Notes under the pieces: model-generated | The model's input: the letters and a program-made list of their open reading frames with translations, nothing else | The model's database searches: none | Told to the model about the DNA's origin: nothing | Position numbers and translations under genes: made by a program | From: Planoprotostelium fungivorum | Lineage: Eukaryota; Evosea; Variosea; Cavosteliida; Cavosteliaceae | Reading direction: 5' to 3' | Assembly (NCBI GenBank): GCA_003024175.1 | Contig: MDYQ01000008.1 | Span: 62,001 to 126,000 of the forward strand | Length of the DNA stretch: 64,000 nucleotides | Shown here: piece by piece, positions 14,301-23,149 of the stretch | Numbering within the stretch: position 1 is the first letter of the stretch | Layout: every line of letters begins with the position of its first letter

Positions 14301-17300
14301 CTGATGGTTCCCTTCAATGCGGTACAATTGTCGTACCGTGCCGTGTAGCAGAATCCACCGTCGGCCGTGGGTGGTATGTCAAAGGCAGTGTTCGTACATT
14401 CAAATCCACAGAACTCCGAGCAATACGAATTGGAGGGATCTTGACACTGTGATCGGTCGGAAAAATCGATGAAAAATCGATGAAAAATCGATGAAAATAT
14501 CTCACCTGGGTGGGGGATGACGAGTTGTAGTACGACAGGCTGGGAGGGCCGGGGACCCTGGGTGATACCTTGACGCACTGAGTCGTGTCTAGACATTGCT
14601 CCATGGTGAGGTTGCCAGGGACACTCCTGCAGTTGTGATCGTCCACGCAGACCATACAGGCCTCCACTCCATCGTTGCAGACTTGTAGACAGTCCGCACC
14701 GGTGCTGCCGTCGCACGTGATGTCTAAATTGTTGCACGTGTAGTTGGTGCTGCAGGCTGGTACCGGTGTAGAAGAGAGGACGGCCTGAGCCGAATTCGTG
14801 TAGTCGAGTGCAGTGGTCTCGCGGAAAGCAAAGAGAGAAGGCATGTTTCCCCTCAGAGACATGAAACCGCCGACTCTGGACGAGATGATGAAGACGTACG
14901 GTACGTAGCGGTAGTTGATGTTCCTCGTGAAGCCAGCGAGATCGATGGTCGATTCACACTTGGAGTTGGCAACAGCCGTGGAGTTGACGTAGGCGGCGGC
15001 GAGATCCCTCGAAGGCGTGTTGAACGTGAATCCGACCAAGTTGGCGATGTAGTTGCGCTCTTCCGGTGCGAGAGTGTCAAAGACACAGGCCGTGAAATCA
15101 ATGTCGAGCTGGGTGGCGTTGTAGATGCTGCAGATGCGAGTCGCGTGATCGCAGAATGCGCCGTTCGGACAGTCCGAGTCAGAGAGACAAGTGACGTTGC
15201 CCCTTCCAGAGCCCTCCCAGTTGGTGTCCGTGCCGTAGATCTTCTTCGCGCAGACGCGGGAGTTGTAGACGTCCAATATCCTGTAGTTGGAATCGGACTG
15301 GACCGAGCTGGAACATCGGATTCCTTGCTTCGTCTGGAGGAAGTCCGAGACGAGCGACTTGACGCAGTTGGACTGTCTGCAGGACTGCGTACAGTCAGAA
15401 AAATGGCGGGAAAATTTTCCGAGAAATCTCACCTGGGCCACTCTCGAGTCGCTCGCGGCCGCAGTGGGGTAAGTGAAACTGTTTGTAAAGTCACAGATGT
15501 TGCCCCAGGCAGCCTGATCACTACAACAAGGATCTTGCTGGTACTCTACGGTCCCTTGCGTACTGTTACACGCGTTGATCTGGTACGTCGTGTTTCCACT
15601 TGGAACGGCAAATTCGTACATTTGAATGAGACAATTGGTCCAATTGGGGTGAGTCAAAATGGTCTCGATGCGGTTTCTCAGGGTGGGCACGGCGGAAAAT
15701 TGGGTCGTCGAATTGATGAGAGACATGCTGTCGTCGTAGACGGCTGAAGCGAATTTGAAGCCGTTTGGGTCACAGACGGGTACGGAGGCGTTGATGTTCA
15801 AATGGGCTCCGAGGTCGTAGCCGTTCGAGTCGGTCACGTGACGTAAGAGGAGAGTGGCTTGTTGTAGATCGGCCTCGTTAAAGAAAGTGGTCGTGGCGTA
15901 GGCGGCCGTGTAATTGAGTATGACGTAATTCGTGATGGTACGGGGTGCCACATTGGGTCGATAGAAATAACTCAATATCTGTGACGTCATCAGTAACCCG
16001 CCAACCTCTTCATTTACCTGAGATACGTTCTGTGTGGGATTTGCCTTGACTGCAGAAGCACCAGAGATAGCGAAGATGGGTTGGTACATCCAATCGGGGT
16101 AGGGTAATATGGGTGTCGTCATGGTGACTGAAGCCTGGTACAGATTGGCGCAGCCGTGTTTCTCCGTGCTGAACGATCCTGTCTGGCAGCGGAGGGTGAC
16201 GTTCTTGATGTGAACGAGAGATGTTTCACTGAGGTCCGTGCCACTGTAGGCGGACAGCTGGTTGATGGGCTTCAGCTGAAAGTGTGGGGAGGTGGCTGCG
16301 TAAGGGAGGGCGACGGAGTCGATGGTGAGATGAGAATAGACGCTGCTGTATAAGACAGTCTTGTTCATCTTGATGAGGATCCACCTGCCGTCTTTGCCTG
16401 AGAGGGGATGAGAAATAAAAGAGAATAAAATGGAACGGGGAGATTTTGGAGGGAGATGGTGAGAGAATAAAATATAATAAATACCTGGTGGAGGACAGAA
16501 GGAGCGTGTGATGAGTCTGGGCCCATCGTCGTAGGTGGAGGTGATGTATTCTGGATTTGTCACGTTGTAGTCCGTCGCGTCTGTGGTGAAAGACAAGTAC
16601 GAGTCCGAGTTGATGTCGTTCACTCTCATGGTGACCAATCGACAGCCTGGAATGTAATAATTGTAGACTTGGTGCTGTTTGTAGATGAATCGATACTCGA
16701 TGCGGTCGGTGATGCAGGGAGAGCTGGTTGGGGGTGTCGCTGTGCATTGAAAGACATCGGTCCTATCACCTCTTAATTCCGAGAAGAGGAGAAAAATGGC
16801 GGGAAAATGGTGGAGATGGTGGGAAGAGATCGTGATGCATGACTCACGTTGGACCCTGTGCGGGTGCTTCTTCAAAGACTCTGAGGGTGAAGTTGAAGCG
16901 AACGATACCGGTCTGGTACGATTGTGAGGAGAAGAAGACAAACTCGGTAGTGCCGACACCGAATGGTACCATGTTCGATCCATCTAGGCCCTACTTTGAG
17001 TCAGATGGAAGAATCGGATGCAAAGAGATGGGCAATCACCAAATCGTTGGGGCATTGGTAGCCATATGAGCCACCATACCAAGGACGAGTGAAGGGCAAC
17101 GGCTGTGAATTCACCCAAGTAACTCGATCTCCGACCGGATATGAGGCCATGTTGATACGTCCCTCTATCGTCTGTATGTCCATCCAGTACCCTCTGCATG
17201 GTACAGTATTGAAAAATCTAGCATAATAATAGGAGGTTTCGGCTGATAGAGTGACGGTATACGTCTTATTTAGTTGAATCTGCGAGTGTGGGCGATTGAT

Positions 17301-17722
17301 ATATAAGCGATAAGAACCCACCTGTATAAAATCTTTCGTGTTGCAGATATCAAATGAATCGTCTCCCAACGATGAACAAGGAGGGCATCCAGGTGATGTT
17401 GTTCCGCAGGCGGTGCTGTTCGAGGAATAATCACAGATGCAACTGGTATTTTGCCACCAATTACTGACATTGCAAGCGGTGCATGCTGCTCCTTGTGGAA
17501 GATAGACATCTTGTGGATATGTGGCTGTTATCTCTGCAACGTTATAGTCCACACTGAGCGCTGAGGAGCTGATTACTTTGTAGCTGGCGGTCGATGGAAC
17601 ATCCCCTCCTACTCGATTCATTCAATCTCTTCTCTACGAAACATGACTTTATTCTCTAACTCACCATTCACTGCATTCAATATGCAAAGAAATACTATAT
17701 AGAGGAGGAGATGGAACCCCAT
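11380..17722 (-). CDS. Giant cysteine-rich ectodomain plus 7TM (THH1/TOM1/TOM3-like) receptor
   Basis: One gene spread over about 6.3 kb with many short introns. The start gives a signal peptide, MGFHLLLYIVFLCILNAVNG. The next 1600-1700 residues are extracellular in character: dozens of Cys, many N-x-S/T sites, and modules such as CTACNVSNWWQNTSCICDYS, CLSDSDCPNGAFCDHATRIC and CGALSTTNQCFACHTGH. Seven hydrophobic helices follow (VLLYTLATLFLVAALLCIMA; SYATVAFTLLFTA; a run with VDYVLIVLPTFFYFSSVVQL; NIGALIFHVLLYIVFLIIVL; AYAVIIAITSVAIGVFFLVF; TTFVYTVAFILHCGYIFILI; PIIVIFIGFILTEVIPAIFL), matching the THH1/TOM1/TOM3 membrane family in layout. A basic then acidic Ser/Thr-rich cytosolic tail ends EEAQP. 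Exons connect in frame across every boundary I checked, but two adjacent genes cannot be fully excluded. Ligand unknown. Confidence 0.8.
12850..12907. repeat. 11-bp tandem repeat in intron
   Basis: The unit CGAATTAAAAT (later CGAATAAAAT) is repeated five times in an intron of the 7TM receptor gene, just inside the 5' splice site. Confidence 0.9.
13468..13502. repeat. (GAT)n simple repeat
   Basis: GAT trinucleotide run in an intron of the 7TM receptor gene; a likely slippage array. Confidence 0.85.
14461..14497. repeat. 11-bp tandem repeat in intron
   Basis: Three copies of AAAAATCGATG in an intron of the 7TM receptor gene. Similar GATGAAAAA words appear at 26710-26735 in a KHDC4 intron. Confidence 0.88.
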
Positions 17723-18397
17723 TGTTGCCTCTCCGTCTCGGCGCAACTGTCTCAGGTTCGTATAATTTGCGAATGCTTTTTTTGCTCCTGTGAGAGGAAC
17801 AATACACAAAAAACACCGATAATATCAAATATGCTTCGATGCTGGGCGGCCGCGCTCCCACTCTCTCAGCAAGGTCTATAAGGAGAGCTCTCTGCTCTTC
17901 TAACCCTCACGATAGAGATGCCTCCTATGTCAGAGGGCGCTGGGCCTCGACGTCGGGCTGAAGCGGAGTCACTTTTACCAGATCCAGATCTGAAAGTGAC
18001 ACTCAATTGGATTCATCGTCTCTATATCTTTCGGTCTAGCAGAGGAAGCTAAGGAAGGGATGAACCCCGAACTTCGAAGCTCGTTCGTTGTGGGGTGCTG
18101 GGACCCTTGTATCTGTGGGCGGTGACCGAGCGAGGAACAAGAGATGAATAGGGATAGCTTCTTCGCAGAGTTCCACGCCTCTATGGCCGGTTCACCCACA
18201 GCAACATATCATATTTAAAATACTCGCAAAGTAAACCGCGTGAAGGAAGATGTACATACCATTAAACGTCTTGGAATGGGGATGGAGGCTGTACAGCCTT
18301 TGAACAGAAGCTTCGAGGGGAACTGAAGAACACCCAGAGAGGAGCGTTGTAGTGCGAGTTCGAACCTGGTTCCCCCCGATTCAAGAGCTTCGCCATC
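17723..18397. other. Divergent promoter region, no gene assigned
   Basis: About 675 bp separates the 7TM receptor start from the DGAT2 start. A short + strand frame opens at about 17920 (MPPMSEGAGPRRRAEAE, about 45 codons) and stops. It could be a 5' exon, a small ORF upstream of DGAT2, or noise. An 8-base CGTTGTAG word occurs at about 18343. Nothing else is clear. Confidence 0.5.
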
Positions 18398-19628
18398 ATG
18401 GTGCACTGGGTACCTTTCCATCGTATCCCCTTCTACCGTAGGGTGCAGACGACATGTGTCCTTCTTTGGACGATCTGTATGCCTGTGACGTTCCTGCTCT
18501 TCCTGGCCATGTTTCTATTTCCCGTATGCTGGCCCTTCTTGGCTTTATACATCTTATGGTTGTTTTACGACAGGTGAGGATCTTGACATCCTCGTTCTTC
18601 TCTTCGAGAATCGGATGACATTGCGATTGACCATCACAGAGCACCAGCTAATGGTGGTAGACCCATCCAGTGGGTGAGGCATCTACGCTTCTGGAAACAC
18701 ATCGCCTCTTATTTCCCCGTCACCATCGTCAAGGAAGAAGAACTCGATCCTAACACCCGCTATGTCTTTGGATACCACCCTCACGGTACACTCTCACGAT
18801 CATCGCAGCGGACAAATCTTGACACATTTTCAGGAATCATCTCTCACGGTGCTCTGATGAACTTTGGAACAGAAGGAACCAATTTCTCAAAGGTATTCAA
18901 GGGACTCAAGCTCCGTCTTCTCACACTAGAGACCAACTTTAGAATCCCCCTGTATCGTGATCTCCTTCTCGCGTTGGGCTTAGCCTCCGTCTCTCTGCAG
19001 TCTTGCACTCACATCTTGAACATGAAGACACCCACCAGTATCGTCATCGTCGTCGGAGGCGCCGCAGAGGCATTAGAGGCTCACGCTCGCACCAACAACC
19101 TCACTCTCCGAAAGAGAAAGGGTTTCATCAAGGTCGCCATCCGCAACGGGTGAATCCATCGCGTCATCCCAAATCACATCACATCACATCATTCTCATCA
19201 TCCACAGAGCACCTCTCGTCCCCGTCTTCTCTTTTGGAGAGAACGACCTCTACAATCAATTCGCCAACCCCAAGGGAAGCCGCGTGAGAAGATTCCAGGA
19301 AGTCTTCTGCAAGTACGTCGGTGTGTCCCCCCCAGTCTTCTATGGTAGAGGCATCTTCAACTATGACTTTGGCATCTTGCCTCACCGCAAGCAAGTGGCA
19401 ACCGTATGTGAGTGTTGTAGATGGAACTTTCCCAGAACTGCAGAGAATTTTCACTGAAGATTCTGTTCAGTTGGTAAGGCCATCAAGACAGAGAAGAACT
19501 TGAGCCCATCTGAAGAGTACATCAACGAGATCCAAGAGAAGTACATCGAAGAGCTGCAGAGGATATACGACAAGTACAAGAATGTCTACGCTGCAGATCG
19601 CAGCACAGAGTTGATCATCAAAGAATAA
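18398..19628 (+). CDS. DGAT2: Diacylglycerol O-acyltransferase 2 family (DGAT2-like)
   Basis: ER membrane acyltransferase that makes triacylglycerol (or wax/monoacylglycerol esters) from acyl-CoA. The N-terminus MVHWVPFHRIPFYRRVQTTC is followed by a hydrophobic hairpin with VTFLLFLAMFLFPVCWPFLA. The catalytic motif HPHG is in VFGYHPHG just before an intron, and the next exon continues IISHGALMNFGTEGTNFS. Further family blocks are KTPTSIVIVVGGAAEALEA, LRKRKGFIKVAIRNG, PLVPVFSFGENDLYNQ and the GRGIFNYDFGILPHRKQ block. The C-terminus ends ADRSTELIIKE. A stop in frame just upstream fixes ATG 18398. Five introns, the last with donor GTGAGT at about 19407 so that the frame reads ATVFGKAIKTEKN. Length, about 335 residues, is normal. 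Fungal/amoebal DGAT2 paralogues may differ in acceptor. Confidence 0.93.
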
Positions 19629-20006
19629 AACCATCTGGTTCTCTGATGCAATCTGCGTCATACATCACCGTGGTGATGAGGTGCGACACAGATGCAGATG
19701 ATCGACTTACCTTCTGAACATTTGAAGCCGAGATGACGTGCGACCCTTGTTGTTTTGAAGAAGATTGAATCAAACACCAGCTAATTCGTTCATCCTTTCT
19801 TCATCATCCAGATATCGTTCTCCTCGACTGTAGAGCCATACATCAGAAGTGGGGGTCGCACTTCTCTTTGTCTGGTCACAAAACTTTTTTTGACGTCAAA
19901 TTTGGCTGAATTGGGCCCTTGCGACCCCTTTGCATATCTCTGATTTGTGGGAACGAAGGTTTCATCGGGGCATCATCTCTCGCGCAGGCAGCTGACCACG
20001 GCTGTG
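19629..20006. other. Intergenic promoter region
   Basis: About 380 bp between DGAT2 and the transporter gene, both on the + strand. No open frame with coding character. It holds a T-rich stretch around 19885-19905, probably part of the downstream promoter. Confidence 0.5.
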
Positions 20007-21261
20007 ATGAATACCACTTTAGACTCGAAAGTGGAGGCTATCTCATCCGATAGAAGGATGGACTGCATTGACATTGGTGAAGACATCGAGAGAGGAGCCA
20101 TAGACAAGTCTTCGGAGGAAGAGACAACGGGAAGGATCAAATTGATATCGTCACACATCATCATTCCACTGTGGGTCACCAATTCGATCGCACTGGTCCT
20201 CTTCAACAAGCTCATCTTTTCGAGTCAAGGCTTTGGATTTCGATATCCCATCTTCCTCACGACAGTTCACCTCTTGTTCGCCACCATTGCGACCCGCCTT
20301 ATGAGGAGATTCAATTCACCGCTCGTCAAGGGAGTAGGAGACGTTAAGATGGATTGGACTGCATGGTCCAAGACGATCCTTCCCATCGCCGTCTGCTTCT
20401 CGGGGTCTCTCATCATGAGCAACGTGTCATACCTACTCCTCACTGTATCATTTGTACAAATTCTGAAGGTGAGAGGAATCATTCGTGTTCTCGTAGAGTA
20501 TCACACCACCACTCGAATTTGAGGATCTAACATCACGATAGACATTCGCCGTGGTCGTCATCATGATCGTATCGTCCCTCTTTGGGATCGAGAAGCTATC
20601 GAAGAGGTCGATCTTTTGGGGTACCGTGATCTCATTGGGTGTCGTCATCTCTTCTCTGGGCGAATTCTCTTTCGTAGTCACGGGGGTACTGGCTCAGCTC
20701 CAGGGGGTAGTCTTCGACGCTGTTCGATTGGTTCTCACGGAGAAATTGTTCCATCACTTCAAGATGGGTCCAGTAGAGTCCCTCTACTTTTTCGCACCGG
20801 TGAAGATCATGCATTCTCATCATCTCCATCTTCTAATGTTCCAAAACTCATCATCTCTCCAGGTGTGCTTCGTGGGGAATCTCGTTCCTCTCTTCCTCTA
20901 TGAAGGTTGGCAGCCTTTCTTCCAAGTGATGGACAGAGTGGGCATCTTTGTCCTCGCTCTCAACTGCCTCATGTCTCTCTCTCTCAACATCGCCGCCGTT
21001 TATCTCGTCAGCAGCACGTCTTCCGTCACCTTCACGCTGACCAGCACCTTCAAAGACATCATGCTCGTGATGGGCTCGGCCACTTATTTCGGCAACGTGG
21101 TGGCTCCCATACAATTTGTCGGCTATGGAACCTCCCTCTTGGGAATTCTGGCTTTGAAATGTGGCGAGGCGTGGAATCAATTCTTCAAGAATTTTTTGCA
21201 ACCCAAGATGAACATCATCATGACGGACGATGAGACGCAAGGGAGTTATGGGCGGATATAA
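20007..21261 (+). CDS. Triose-phosphate/nucleotide-sugar transporter family (TPT/EamA)
   Basis: Ten-helix antiporter of the drug/metabolite transporter superfamily, TPT domain, expected in the Golgi or ER, exchanging a nucleotide sugar or phosphorylated sugar. After an acidic N-terminal tail the first helix reads IIIPLWVTNSIALVLFNKLI, with the family NKLIF signature, then GFRYPIFLTTVHLLFATIA, SYLLLTVSFVQILK (a TPT hallmark), GVVISSLGEFSFVVTGVLAQ, LQGVVFDAVRLVLTEKL, and SSTSSVTFTLTSTFKDIML. The C-terminus is a short cytosolic tail. The first intron is at about 20467-20540. A 63-nt segment at 20803-20864 has GT-AG ends and no stop in frame, so it is either an intron or an in-frame optional exon; homology favours splicing it out, giving about 370 residues. 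Substrate undetermined. Confidence 0.88.
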
Positions 21262-21310
21262 AGAAGAGAAGAGAGATTCGCTTGTTATCGTGGACGATAT
21301 AGGATGAAGA

Positions 21311-21333
21311 CAATGTCTCGTGCGCCACGATGA
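21311..21333. repeat. 23-nt echo of the dioxygenase C-terminal exon
   Basis: Differs at two positions from 21473-21495 inside the last coding exon of the neighbouring dioxygenase gene. On the minus strand both copies read in the same frame, (H/D)RGxRDIV followed by a hydrophobic residue. This copy lies beyond the gene's stop codon, in the space shared with the transporter's 3' end. Confidence 0.6.
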
Positions 21334-21431
21334 GTTGAATAAAAAGATTCTCCTCAAATACCAGGCTACACAATGTGCAAGGTTGTCTTGAACTATGATG
21401 GAAAGATGATTGATTCATCTGCAGAGAAGAT

Positions 21432-22506
21432 TTATTGTAGCGCACGGTGTTGTTGAGAGGGTGCACTCATTAGGACAATGTCTCGCACGCCACGATCCGA
21501 TGATGCGGCTGGAAGAGATTAAGATGAGGGATGAGGGATGTCGGTCGGTGATGGACTCACGATCGGCGACGAAGATGTCTGTACCGTAATGATAGAAGGC
21601 TCTGTCGTTCAGATACATACCTACATCTTGCGTTAATATCAAGAATCAATGGTTGTTAGCCTTATTCGTGTCCATCGATGAAACTCACCCTCTCCCTCTT
21701 GTAGAGTATGTCGATACACGATCTGATTACGATTAGAGATCGAAGGTGATGTGTCGGACTCACGTTCTCTCCTTTACTGTCCGTACTGATTTGTGTCTCG
21801 GCGCCTGTGATGTTATCTCTGTTCATGACTAACAGGCAGTTGTGATCATTTCCATCTTGATGAAAACCTGATACAGACTTGAACATCTGATATTCGTCAA
21901 GAGAAGAAGGCACCTTCCACGGCGACTCTTCCTGGTCGGTCGGTGAGACAGTCGATCCTCTGCAGTTGAAAGAGAATGGTGTCTTCTGGTGCGATCTTGA
22001 AGAATCTGGCGTAGTCTAAGATGAGCCTCTCGAAATCGGGTCTTTCTAAGAGGGAAGAAGGAACGGGTGGATAATCTCTTCTCAAATCTCCATGGGCTGG
22101 ATTGTATGCGGCCGACTGCTGAAGAGCTGAGACGCAATGAGGAGAGAAAGATTTACAACACGTACCTCTGTGTTCTAATGTGATGACCTTATCTTCAGGG
22201 AATCCGTGTATCTTGAGCTCGATGTTGTGCCATGAAATGGCTTTGTATCGAAACCCTGTCAGATGGATCAATCGAAGACGATTGTAGGTGACACCATACC
22301 CTGTTTCACATAGGGATCTAGAGGGAGTTGATTGAAATGCTCGATCCACACTCTCCGATCGATGTAATTAAACTGTTTCGTCTCGTAGCTGAAGTGCCTC
22401 AAAACCTGATGGATGTGGATATGGGATCACCCTGGACGATATAACCAACCTCTTTGGACAGTTCACTCTTTGTCGTGGGCTCAGAAACGAGGGACAGCTG
22501 AGTCAT
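21432..22506 (-). CDS. 2-oxoglutarate/Fe(II) dioxygenase (PF10014-type)
   Basis: Soluble non-haem iron dioxygenase resembling the 2OG-Fe dioxygenase family that includes bacterial L-isoleucine dioxygenase. The start MTQLSLVSEPTTKSELSKEV leads into SYETKQFNYIDRRVWIEHF. The iron site H-x-D is in VSGFHQDGNDHNCLLVMNRD, where the following MNRDNITGAETQI matches the family's NRxNVxGGxS block. After two more introns come MYLNDRAFYHYGTDI and DRGVRDIVLM, the family's C-terminal block. The last exon ends SAPSQQHRALQ. About seven exons and 260 residues. The distal His that completes the iron triad is probably one of those in AFYHYG. Substrate unknown: free amino acid hydroxylation is the family precedent. 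It is convergent with the transporter gene. Confidence 0.82.
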
Positions 22507-23149
22507 GCTTCCGGCTGCTGTCTGTGTCCTTTTGTTTGTGGGGACGATGACATGTCAAATTCTGAAGAAGCAGTGACATTCGCTCACATGCGATTGACCA
22601 CTGTCTCCAACAGACGCTATAAACAGGTCAGTCGAAGAAGTTGCACCTTTAGACACTCACCAGGTCCAACAGGTGCGAACATTCCGCTTGGATGTGTGAT
22701 GAGACGATGATGATGACATGATTCGATAACGAGAGTGACGACACAATGAACCTCGCGCCATGTTATCTTCCTCTCCCTCTATTCCTGACGAATGGAGCAC
22801 TATCCGCGTGACTCCGTCGATAATTCTATCTGTCATTTTCGCTGTTCATCATCTGATGAAAGTTTGTCCTTGACATTCGAACTGACTTGATTTCACCTAT
22901 TGATTCTCTCCGAACATGATTCGAGATGATGTAGTAGAGAGGTGATTTCGATTCGAATTTCAGTCCTTTTTGACTGACCACGAACTATACCTGTCTGATC
23001 CACTATAACGATATGGTCTGCATATTCGAGCGTTCATCGAAGAACGTGCATGATTTCGTCATGGAACAGACCAATTTTGGTCACGTGAAAACCAGTGTAG
23101 ATCTGTGTTTCCACCTCAACGACATCATCTTCAATCACAAAACAAGAAC
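22507..23149. other. Divergent promoter region
   Basis: About 640 bp between the starts of the dioxygenase (-) and glycogen-binding protein (+) genes. No coding frame was recognised on either strand, and no tRNA or obvious repeat. It presumably contains both promoters. Confidence 0.55.

Noticed and set aside
17975-18199. 74-codon minus-strand frame between the 7TM and DGAT2 genes
   Set aside because: Starts without support, no homology seen, lies in a promoter region.
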